A stretch of DNA of 55,632 bases from contig CAZSHX010000025.1 of NCBI GenBank assembly GCA_964606895.1, positions 1-55,632 on the forward strand, in the 5' to 3' direction. Below are positions 35,688-42,789 of the stretch, in pieces (the first letter of the stretch is position 1; each line of letters opens with the position of its first letter). The DNA is from CAZSHX01 sp964606895 (GTDB lineage: Bacteria; Bacteroidota; Ignavibacteria; Kapaibacteriales; UBA2268). Under the pieces are notes generated by a model, which saw nothing but the letters and a program-made list of their open reading frames with translations, did not search any database and had not been told where the DNA came from. The translations under genes were made by a program, and so were the position numbers.

Positions 35688-37942
35688 TGCTTTTTCTTTT
35701 TTGTAATTACTTCCTTTTTATTAATCAGAATAAAGGATAATCCATAACATAAACCCGAAATGAAGAGGGCTGTTGAAAATCCATAATTGAACGAAATCAG
35801 CATCACAAGTCCCGAACCGAGTACAGATGCAGTTCCGTTTACGGCAAATGCCCAGTCAATCATACCACCTACTTTTGCACCGCCTTTGGGAAAAGGCATA
35901 CCCATAAAAAATCCGAGAGGAAACACCATAGCCGCTGTTATCAGTACTCTCGGTATTAATTCGAGTCCTCCAAACGTATAAATCAAACGACTATAAACAA
36001 ATATATCTACGAGTAGTAATCCAAAAATACAGGTAAACACAATCTTTTCGTTAAACTTAAATGAATAACGACTGCCAATTCCACTTGCTATCAATAATAC
36101 AGAAAGAATCGTAATTATTCCGTAAACCGATGGTCCGATAAACATTGTATATTTCTGAATCAAAACTACTTCCACTGACATAAAAGCCATTCCTATCATG
36201 AAGAAATATCCCCACATTCCGAGTGTTAACCGTTCACCTTTTTTCTTATTTTTATATGGTAATAAATTCAGAGGCACCAGAATCAGGAGTGAAACCAAAA
36301 TAATAATTATAATCATAAATTGCGAAATCGGGAACCCAAAAGACTCATCTGTCGGTAGTACACGCTCAAAAGTTGCTTTCTTCAAATTCCTCCACAATCC
36401 GAGCTGTGCTATGAAAGGCAGGTTGTCTGTTGTTGGAGAAATATCAACTCTGGCATCATCAGCGACATTCTCCCAGCCTTGGTCAATAATACGGCTAATC
36501 AGATTGTCAGGTGTACCTTTTTCTTTTGGATATATCATCCTCAATAATTTTTTATTTCCTAATCTGATTTCATCGAAAGCATTAAACCTTACTTCGTCAG
36601 TAAGTATTTTCTTTGATAAAAGAATAATTCTTCTGTGGAACTCAACACTTTCGTAAACTGCCAGATGCTGTTCCGGATTGCTTATTCCAAGTTGCTTTAA
36701 TGCATCCATTGCCGACGAAACCATGCGAGGAATATAATTTTGATGGTCCATCATTAAAAAACCTTTGTCGGACATTGCATTCCAATAATCAACAAAAGCT
36801 TCTGTTGTAAAAAGATAATTTTCAGCCAAAGCAAAAGCACCAGATGCAAGAGCCGCATAAGAATTCGCATTACGGGCAAAAATAAAATCGAATTTTTTAT
36901 CAAAGCGACGTATGTAAGCACGTGCATCTTCAGTAATGACTTTTACTTTAGGATTACTGTAAATATTTCCTGTAAATGAAGCAAGCATACCTTTAGTCAT
37001 CAGATAGTTAATATGAGGATTCACTTCAACAGCATGAATTTCACTCGCTCCGTTGAACAATGCCTGCATAACATCCATTCCGCCGCCGGCTCCTAATGAA
37101 AGAAATACGCAGGGTTCGGTCTTGCGTATCAGATATCCTACATTTATACCATAATTAAACTTCATTGAATCAGGACGGTTGAAATTCCCATCGAAGCCAA
37201 TTACGGTTGAACCGGCTGTATTATCGGTTTGCAGACCCCTGTAATTCTCCGCATTTTTTAGGACCCTTGTTTTCGACATAGAATCCCAATGGCTGTAGAG
37301 AAGGGGTCGTTTATCATCTGATTTATTCTCAAGAACATCTTTTGCGAAAAATGAGAATAAAACCATTGCCGATATAATAGCACCGGTATATACCCTTTGT
37401 TTGTTACTGCCAATTATCAAAGCCGCAATTGCTACCGGTAAACCCGTAAAAGCCGCGGCTGAAGGAGTTTCTATCAAATTCATCATCACAAGTGCAAACA
37501 CACAGCCGGTTCCTGCACCGATCAAATCGAACATATACAATTTTGGTAAATCAGGATTTCCATCGCGGAAGATTTTTGCCAGAGCTATACCGGCAAAGAA
37601 GAAAGATGACGCAAGTATTATGATAGTGAAAAATACTTTGAAAATTTCACCAACACTACCAAACAAATGAGTGAAATCGAGACCGATTGTAAATACTAAA
37701 GGAGGTCCAATGAGTGCTGACAAAGCCGAAAACGACAATAATTTCGACAATTCAAGTTTTTCAATCCGGACTGAAAGCCTGTTAGTTAAAGCTCCCATCC
37801 CCAAGCCTGCAATTGCAAGCGAGAGAATCAGAAAAGCGAATGTGTAGAAAAACTCCGCTGAAAATACCCGTGTCCAGATAAGTTCGAGCGATATAACTGA
37901 CAGTGAAGTCAGAAAGACAACCAAGATATTTTTATTTTTCAT
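35684..37942 (-). CDS. Polytopic membrane protein with spermidine synthase-like domain
   Basis: Protein of 752 aa. N-terminal membrane half (about 6-215, at least six segments; SLELIWTRVFSAEFFYTFAF). Central Rossmann methyltransferase-like domain (about 265-460) with SLGAGGGMDVMQALFNG and EVNPH, then EDARAYIRR. C-terminal membrane half (about 525-745). The aspartate expected in real spermidine synthases at the end of strand 4 is replaced (FDFIFARNANSY), so polyamine synthesis is unlikely. Function unknown; such fusions are common and uncharacterised. Convergent 4-bp overlap with murQ. Confidence 0.82.
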   Translation of the reverse strand: MKNKNILVVFLTSLSVISLELIWTRVFSAEFFYTFAFLILSLAIAGLGMGALTNRLSVRIEKLELSKLLSFSALSALIGPPLVFTIGLDFTHLFGSVGEIFKVFFTIIILASSFFFAGIALAKIFRDGNPDLPKLYMFDLIGAGTGCVFALVMMNLIETPSAAAFTGLPVAIAALIIGSNKQRVYTGAIISAMVLFSFFAKDVLENKSDDKRPLLYSHWDSMSKTRVLKNAENYRGLQTDNTAGSTVIGFDGNFNRPDSMKFNYGINVGYLIRKTEPCVFLSLGAGGGMDVMQALFNGASEIHAVEVNPHINYLMTKGMLASFTGNIYSNPKVKVITEDARAYIRRFDKKFDFIFARNANSYAALASGAFALAENYLFTTEAFVDYWNAMSDKGFLMMDHQNYIPRMVSSAMDALKQLGISNPEQHLAVYESVEFHRRIILLSKKILTDEVRFNAFDEIRLGNKKLLRMIYPKEKGTPDNLISRIIDQGWENVADDARVDISPTTDNLPFIAQLGLWRNLKKATFERVLPTDESFGFPISQFMIIIIILVSLLILVPLNLLPYKNKKKGERLTLGMWGYFFMIGMAFMSVEVVLIQKYTMFIGPSVYGIITILSVLLIASGIGSRYSFKFNEKIVFTCIFGLLLVDIFVYSRLIYTFGGLELIPRVLITAAMVFPLGFFMGMPFPKGGAKVGGMIDWAFAVNGTASVLGSGLVMLISFNYGFSTALFISGLCYGLSFILINKKEVITKKKKH

Positions 37943-38070
37943 TTGTAAGTTTATTCCTATTTGTTGAACAGAAATATTAGATTCTTAAAATATTGAACTT
38001 ATAAAAATACTGAATTTTCATTATTTTTAAACCGTTTTTTTAGTCCGTTATGAGATTGGAATAATATTTT

Positions 38071-38198
38071 GCAATTGCATCTTCAATTTTTTTTTAGAAA
38101 AAATTCAATGCAATTATCGTCTAAACCATTGATATTATTTCAAATAACGAAATATTAGCTGTTGCATCTTTGACTGCAAAAAGATGCAAAGATGCAAA
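38071..38198. repeat. Two-hairpin GCATC element, copy A
   Basis: First hairpin begins TTGCATCTTCAATTTTTT and closes AAAAAATTCAATGCAA (38102-38113 region). A linker at 38114-38149 matches copy C at 33 of 36 positions. The second hairpin is TTGCATCTTTG (38162-38172) with CAAAGATGCAA (38188-38198). Confidence 0.85.
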
Positions 38199-38228
38199 TT
38201 ATGGATGAGTCAAAGAATGATTTCTTGT

Positions 38229-38393
38229 GTTCCGTAGGAACTACCTGTTTGTAGAAAAACCAAAACATTTTAAACATCAAGCTCCGTAGGAGCGGACTGT
38301 AAAAAATTTCAGTATAATAAAACAGGTCGCTCCTACGGAGCTTAGTATCTATTAAATCTGATTTCTACAAACAGTTTGCTCCGCTGGAGCAAT
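38229..38393. repeat. Four-hairpin spacer module 1
   Basis: Four 13-base hairpins (5-bp stem, 3-base loop): GTTCC-GTA-GGAAC (38229-38241), GCTCC-GTA-GGAGC (38281-38293), GCTCC-TAC-GGAGC (38329-38341) and GCTCC-GCT-GGAGC near 38379-38391. The module is itself an inverted repeat: hairpins 2 and 3 with flanks (38279-38300, 38321-38342) pair at 20 of 22 positions, and TGTTTGTAGAAA (38246-38257) is mirrored by TTTCTACAAACA before hairpin 4. Confidence 0.85.
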
Positions 38394-38410
38394 TCTCACT
38401 TCTTTCCTCC

Positions 38411-38534
38411 AATTTGCATTGCATCATGAAAAAATAATTTGTGAAAAATGCAATGCAATCTCATCTAACCAATTGATTTTATTCCAATAAGTGAATTTTT
38501 TGCCATTGCATCTTTGGGATTCAAAGATGCAATT
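38411..38534. repeat. Two-hairpin GCATC element, copy B (divergent)
   Basis: ATTTGCATTGCATCAT pairs with AATGCAATGCAAT across 38412-38459, then a linker with TCATCTAACCAATTGAT related to that of A and C, then ATTGCATCTTTG (38506-38517) pairing with CAAAGATGCAAT (38522-38533). The most diverged copy, but the layout is intact. Confidence 0.75.
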
Positions 38535-38557
38535 TTTGGTGATTATTCATTCTTCTT

Positions 38558-38728
38558 ATTCCCAGAGGGAATGAATATCTGTAACACAACGAACCCCCCA
38601 AGATTACTTAACCCCGTCGGGGTTAAATATAAAAATGACGGTAAATGTTTGTTTTATATGCTATCACTACGTGATAGAAAGGGATAGGGGTATTTCCCAG
38701 TTACAAACATTATTTCGCTACGCGAAAT
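38558..38728. repeat. Four-hairpin spacer module 2
   Basis: Same layout as module 1 with entirely different stems: ATTCCC-AGA-GGGAAT (38558-38572), TTAACCCC-GTC-GGGGTTAA (38608-38626), CTATCAC-TAC-GTGATAG (38661-38677) and ATTTCGC-TAC-GCGAAAT (38712-38728). CTGTAAC follows the first, TTACAAACAT precedes the last and ATGTTTGT lies between the second and third, echoing the TGTTTGTA flanks of module 1. Confidence 0.82.
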
Positions 38729-38748
38729 CGGATTTTTTTCTTTTCCCA

Positions 38749-38879
38749 AATTGCATTGCATCTTCAAAATAATTATGCAGAAGATGCAATGAATTATCGT
38801 CTAACATATTGATATTATTTCAAATAACGGATATTGAACGATTGCATCTTTGAATGCAAAAAGATGCAAAGATGCAATT
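38749..38879. repeat. Two-hairpin GCATC element, copy C
   Basis: First hairpin is an 11-bp perfect stem, ATTGCATCTTC (38755-38765) with GAAGATGCAAT (38780-38790). The linker (38794-38829) is shared with copy A. The second hairpin is a 12-bp perfect stem, ATTGCATCTTTG (38841-38852) with CAAAGATGCAAT (38867-38878). Confidence 0.88.
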
Positions 38880-38997
38880 CTTACGCCCTCTCTCTCGGAG
38901 AGGTTTGGGGCGAGGTTCTTATATTTCAATGAACGAGATCATAAGCAATAAACGTAAGTAATGATTATTTATTGCTATGGGAATGAGGTAAATAATT

Positions 38998-39096
38998 ATT
39001 TATCTTCGGTCAGGAGTTGACTCCTGAACTCTTAGATTGATTGAATATTAATACAACAATTTGAAGACGGCAGGAGGGAACTCTAGCCGTCAGAGA
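38998..39096. repeat. CAGGAG palindromic repeat, copy 1
   Basis: TTATCTTCGGTCAGGAGTTG then ACTCCTGAACTCTTA: a hairpin with an 8-bp TCAGGAGT/ACTCCTGA stem. It is followed by GACGGC (39066-39071) pairing with GCCGTC (39086-39091) around GCAGGAGGGAACTC. Nearly the same series recurs at 39237. Confidence 0.75.
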
Positions 39097-39145
39097 AACA
39101 GGCATGCCTGTTCTATACAGATTAACGATATAAGCCAGAGCAAAT

Positions 39146-39175
39146 AAAAAGCCCTTCGGGGAGGAAGAGCTTTTT
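39146..39175. terminator. Terminator-like hairpin in repeat island
   Basis: AAAAAGC (39146-39152) pairs with GCTTTTT (39169-39175), extended by CTTC/GAAG inside. On either strand it looks like an intrinsic terminator. On the minus strand it would lie about 140 bases beyond the stop at 39314. Confidence 0.6.
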
Positions 39176-39236
39176 ATCCAAATATTTTGAGTAGGTTACA
39201 TTTCATTTATTTATTTTTAGTTCCTGCATTTCTTTT

Positions 39237-39305
39237 TATCTTTGGTCAGGAGTTGCCTCCTGACCTCTTATTTTATTTGACGGCAGGAGGGAACTCCTCC
39301 AGAGA
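39237..39305. repeat. CAGGAG palindromic repeat, copy 2
   Basis: TTATCTTTGGTCAGGAGTTG then CCTCCTGACCTCTTA, matching copy 1 at about 31 of 34 positions. The hairpin stem here is GTCAGGAG/CTCCTGAC, kept despite base changes. It is followed after a shorter gap by GACGGCAGGAGGGAACTC, as in copy 1. Confidence 0.75.
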
Positions 39306-39313
39306 GAAAAAAT

Positions 39314-39775
39314 TTAGTTTTTAGAGTCACATGGAATTTTCTTTTCTTTCGAAAAATATTTCCAGTAGTCACATAACATTAACACTTCTTTACGTATCTC
39401 ACAAGAATATTTGATTGGATTTTTATCAAAATGCATGTAATGATTATTAAAACTTAGAGTGTGCACCAATTTATTTTTAATATAAAATTCAACTAAAATC
39501 CTTACATCTTTCATCTTGTTTTGTTGAGGTTTAATATCGGACAATAAGTACTTCAAGTGATATAAACGATTATTATAAAGTAATTTAATGATATATAAAT
39601 CATTCTGATCTTTAAACATATCTTCGTCTAAAGCAACAAATGATTCAAGGCTGAATTCTGAAAATAAAATTCTAATATTGTCAATTCTGTCAAGTTTAAC
39701 CGATTTTTTTGAAAATGAAGAATCAACACTTGAACTTATCAAGATAATCAGTATCAGATATAATGCCTTTTTCAT
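39314..39775 (-). CDS. Secreted hypothetical protein
   Basis: Protein of 153 aa with a signal peptide (KKALYLILIILISSSVDSSFS, about 1-22). No known family recognised. The middle stretch (DVRILVEFYIKNKLVHTLSF) resembles the corresponding part of the two upstream genes (TEFIVEININSKETIIESFEL), and all three share length, signal peptide and order, so it may be a distant paralogue. It lies 46 bases downstream of the next gene on the same strand. Confidence 0.7.
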   Translation of the reverse strand: MKKALYLILIILISSSVDSSFSKKSVKLDRIDNIRILFSEFSLESFVALDEDMFKDQNDLYIIKLLYNNRLYHLKYLLSDIKPQQNKMKDVRILVEFYIKNKLVHTLSFNNHYMHFDKNPIKYSCEIRKEVLMLCDYWKYFSKEKKIPCDSKN

Positions 39776-39821
39776 GTTGCTCCTTTGATGTCAACTATTA
39801 TGTAAAATAATATATTTACTG

Positions 39822-40301
39822 TCATTTTTTAATTTTTGATTCCTGAAATTTTTTGAATCGTTTAAGGAATTTATCTGGAATTGCCTTAAAATCACCAAAT
39901 ATCTTAGCATTCATTTTTATATATTCGCTTATTTGTTCAAAACTGTTAAGTTCGAAGCTTTCAATTATAGTCTCCTTGCTATTAATATTAATTTCAACTA
40001 TGAATTCGGTTTTTTTGCCGTCAATGCTTCTTAATTTTTTTGTTTCATTCAAATATTCAAGATATTTATCATTCGATGTGATGATCGTCTTATAAAACAC
40101 AAACAACTTATCTTTTTCGTAAAAAGGGTCTAAACTGTCTATTATATCTACCATCATATCAGTACCCGTTTCATTATCAAGTATGTATAATATACTAATA
40201 TAAGACAACAGATTTTTACAAGATGTTATATCACCCGTCGAACTTGATGAGAATCCTAAGAAGACAATTAATATTATGATGAATATTTTCAGCCTTAACA
40301 T
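39822..40301 (-). CDS. Secreted hypothetical protein, tandem paralogue 1
   Basis: Protein of 159 aa with a signal peptide (IFIIILIVFLGFSSS, about 1-22). Clearly a duplicate of the gene at 40429-40905: both share MLRLK, IIDSLDPFYEK, EQISEYIKMN and IPDKFLKRFKK near the C-terminus. The last ~35 residues are the most conserved; the centre has diverged. Basic C-terminal tail. No known family recognised. Confidence 0.75.
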   Translation of the reverse strand: MLRLKIFIIILIVFLGFSSSSTGDITSCKNLLSYISILYILDNETGTDMMVDIIDSLDPFYEKDKLFVFYKTIITSNDKYLEYLNETKKLRSIDGKKTEFIVEININSKETIIESFELNSFEQISEYIKMNAKIFGDFKAIPDKFLKRFKKFQESKIKK

Positions 40302-40428
40302 ACCTACCTTTCTGCGATCTGATTGATTGAAAATTGATAAGGAAGTTGAAGAAAGTATGTGCGACTCCTACAGTATTCAAATCCTGTTGCCAGCAAAAAG
40401 AATATCAATATTTTGAGTAGATTTATTG

Positions 40429-40905
40429 TCATTTTTTAATTTTTGTTTCCTGAATTTTTTTGAATCGTTTAAGGAATTTATCAGGAATTGCCTCAAGATC
40501 ACCAAATATTTCAGTGTTCATTTTTATATATTCGCTTATTTGTTCATAACTGCTAAGTTCAATACTTTCAATTAAAGTCCCCTTACTGTAAAAATCAATA
40601 TAAATTACAAATTCGGTTTTTATACTATCCAAGCAACTTATTATTTTTGATTCAGTTGTAAACTTTTGAAATTTGTCATTTGAAATAATTATTGTTGTGA
40701 AAAAGTATAATACCTTACCTTTTTCATAAAATGGATCTAAACTATCTATTATTCTTACTAACATGTCAGGATTTATATTTTTATCAATCATGTATGCTAT
40801 TTCAATACTTGATAGCATTTTATTACAAGATGGTATTTCACCAGTCGTTATGGATGAGAATCCTAAGAAGACAATTAATAATATAATGAATTTCAGCCTT
40901 AACAT
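40429..40905 (-). CDS. Secreted hypothetical protein, tandem paralogue 2
   Basis: Protein of 158 aa, with signal peptide (FIILLIVFLGFSS) and the same conserved blocks as the previous entry: IIDSLDPFYEKGK, EQISEYIKMNTEIFGD and AIPDKFLKRFKKIQ. It starts two bases after the stop of the RidA gene, so it belongs to the aminotransferase-RidA transcript; the downstream paralogue may have arisen by duplication of this operon end. Confidence 0.77.
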   Translation of the reverse strand: MLRLKFIILLIVFLGFSSITTGEIPSCNKMLSSIEIAYMIDKNINPDMLVRIIDSLDPFYEKGKVLYFFTTIIISNDKFQKFTTESKIISCLDSIKTEFVIYIDFYSKGTLIESIELSSYEQISEYIKMNTEIFGDLEAIPDKFLKRFKKIQETKIKK

Positions 40906-40907
40906 CT

Positions 40908-41378
40908 TTACCTTACTGCAATTACTGATATTTCTACGTGTGCACCTTTGGGCAGAGCCACAACCTGTACTGTTTCGCGTGCAGGAAAATTATCGCTGAA
41001 AAATTGTGCATAAACCTCGTTCACTGCTTTGAAGTTTGCAAGGTCAGTCAAAAATATCGTGGTTTTGACTATATTCCTCATCTTGAAACCTGCTTTTTCA
41101 ACCACTGCTTTCACGTTTTTCATAACATATTCCGCTTCAAGCTGAATATCCCCGTCAATTATTTTTCCCGTAGCTGTGTCGAGTGCAATCTGCCCCGAAA
41201 CAAAAAGCATATTCCCAGCCTGAACCGCCTGACTGTAAGGTCCGATTGGCTTTGGTGCATCTTCGGTGTAGATAATTCTTTTGTCGCTTTGTCCCGTGGT
41301 GATTGTGTATTCGGTCATCTGTGCCTTAACCGATAGACACAACGCAAAAAATGCAAAAATAAATATAGTTCGTTTCAT
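40908..41378 (-). CDS. Exported RidA family protein
   Basis: RidA/YjgF/UK114 family, 156 aa. A Sec signal peptide (about 1-19, RTIFIFAFFALCLSVKAQ) precedes a complete RidA domain (about 33-156): IGPYSQAVQAGNMLFVSGQI, then the arginine and glutamate of NFPARETVQVVALPKGAHVEI. RidA hydrolyses reactive enamines and imines released by PLP enzymes such as threonine dehydratase. Most family members are cytosolic, so export is notable. Its ATG overlaps the stop of the upstream PLP enzyme gene (ATGA). Confidence 0.9.
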   Translation of the reverse strand: MKRTIFIFAFFALCLSVKAQMTEYTITTGQSDKRIIYTEDAPKPIGPYSQAVQAGNMLFVSGQIALDTATGKIIDGDIQLEAEYVMKNVKAVVEKAGFKMRNIVKTTIFLTDLANFKAVNEVYAQFFSDNFPARETVQVVALPKGAHVEISVIAVR

Positions 41379-42688
41379 TTTTTTTCTCCCGTACTGTTTT
41401 TTGCAATCTCGCTGACTGCATTAATAAATCTGTCCAAATCCTGAATGCGTGTGTAAACGTGGGGAGTGATTCTCACGCCCGAAATGTTTTCCCATTCGAT
41501 AGAAACAGTATGAATTTTATATTTATCGAAAAGTGCTGTTGAAACGTCCCCGGGCTTCATTCCTTCAATTGAAAACGAGCCCAAGCCACAGGAAAACTCA
41601 GGTTTCAGCGAAGTGTTGACTTTCACCTTCGGAATTTCCATGAATCTTTCTGCCCAATAGTTTTTGAGAAATCTCATCCTGTCTTCTTTCCTTTTGCTCC
41701 CGATAATTGAATGAAAATTGAGAGCTTCGCCAATTGCCTGCTCGGCGGCAAAAGAGCGTGTTCCCTGAGCTTCAAATTTCCTGATGTCTTCGCTTTGAGG
41801 TTCGGGATTGGGGAAGAGGGGCCATATCTTCTTGATTTTATCTTTTTTCACATAAAGCAAACCGGTACCGAATGGAGCACAAAGCCATTTATGGAGACTT
41901 GTTCCAAGATAGTCGCAATCCAAATCGGGAATTTTGTAATCCAGATGGGCAAAGGTGTGGGCGGCATCAACCATAACTTCAATTCCTTTGGCATGAGCTT
42001 TTTCGGCAATTTTTTTAACGGGCAAAAGCTGACCGTTCCAGTTAATCATGTGCGTTAGATTAACAATTTTTGTTCGGGAAGTGAAAGCATTTTCGAAAGC
42101 AGAAACAATTTCGTCCTCATTGTCATTCGGCATATTCAGGCTAATCCACTTAATAACTACTCCATCCCGCTTTTCGCGTTGCTTCCATGCGTTGATAACG
42201 TTCGGGTAATCCTGCTTTGTAAGAATAACTTCATCGCCTTTTGCAAGGTCAAGCCCGAAAATAATTGTATCGAGAGCCTCGGTGGTGTTGCGGTTGAAGG
42301 AAATCTCATCGGGAGAAACACCTGCAAATTCTGCCATACGCTGGCGGAGCGGTTCCTTTCCCTGATCAACAATCCGCCACATGTAGTAAGATGGACCTTC
42401 GTTGCAGAGTTCATAATATTTTTCAAATGCATCCTGAACAATTTTCGGCTGAGGGCTAACCCCGCCGTTGTTCAAATTCAGAATGTTGGGATTGACGGTG
42501 TAGCAGGAATGTACCCAACCCCAGAAATCTTCGTTCATCAGAACTTTGTCGGAAGTTAATGAACCCGGCAAAGCACCTTTGACGGAAGATGTTTTAAATG
42601 TTTGGCTGAATAAATCGGCATTTGCAAGCGGCAATGCTCCGGCGAGTAAACCGAGCGTTTTTACGAATTCTCTTCTTGGTACTGACAT
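41375..42688 (-). CDS. Tat-exported class V aminotransferase-fold PLP enzyme
   Basis: Protein of 437 aa. The N-terminus VPRREFVKTLGLLAGALPLA is a twin-arginine signal. The rest is a class V PLP fold (cysteine desulfurase/isopenicillin N epimerase-like): NLNNGGVSPQP substrate loop, RNTTEAL, the PLP aspartate in VDAAH (D241, H244) and the Schiff-base lysine K267 in GTSLHKWLCAPFG. Related Tat-exported enzymes are annotated as aminotransferases or isopenicillin-N epimerases; the reaction is unknown. It leads an operon with the exported RidA protein. Confidence 0.88.
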   Translation of the reverse strand: MSVPRREFVKTLGLLAGALPLANADLFSQTFKTSSVKGALPGSLTSDKVLMNEDFWGWVHSCYTVNPNILNLNNGGVSPQPKIVQDAFEKYYELCNEGPSYYMWRIVDQGKEPLRQRMAEFAGVSPDEISFNRNTTEALDTIIFGLDLAKGDEVILTKQDYPNVINAWKQREKRDGVVIKWISLNMPNDNEDEIVSAFENAFTSRTKIVNLTHMINWNGQLLPVKKIAEKAHAKGIEVMVDAAHTFAHLDYKIPDLDCDYLGTSLHKWLCAPFGTGLLYVKKDKIKKIWPLFPNPEPQSEDIRKFEAQGTRSFAAEQAIGEALNFHSIIGSKRKEDRMRFLKNYWAERFMEIPKVKVNTSLKPEFSCGLGSFSIEGMKPGDVSTALFDKYKIHTVSIEWENISGVRITPHVYTRIQDLDRFINAVSEIAKNSTGEKK

Positions 42689-42789
42689 AATTTTGAAAAT
42701 ATTTTTGAGAAAATTAAACCTTTATTTCCTAAATTACGAAAAATTTTTAATCTTGTATTTGAGCTTTTTGAAATTTTTTAAAATCTTAT

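Larger units (their letters stand above)
37943..39313. other. Gene-free repeat island
   Basis: About 1.37 kb with no plausible gene. It contains three copies of a ~130-bp two-hairpin element at 38.07, 38.41 and 38.75 kb, two ~210-bp spacers each with four short hairpins, a separate pair of CAGGAG palindromic repeats at 39.00 and 39.24 kb, and a terminator-like hairpin at 39146. All are listed individually. No RAYT or IS transposase gene lies in or near the island. Confidence 0.8.

Noticed and set aside
35684..37942. Spermidine synthase function (speE)
   Set aside because: The catalytic aspartate motif is missing and the protein is mostly membrane-embedded.
38071..38879. CRISPR array in the repeat island
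   Set aside because: The repeats are ~130 bp with ~210-bp spacers that are themselves structured, copies differ from each other and no cas gene is present.
37943..39313. Degraded transposase gene in the repeat island
   Set aside because: All six frames are broken within ~60 codons and no transposase-like residues are seen.
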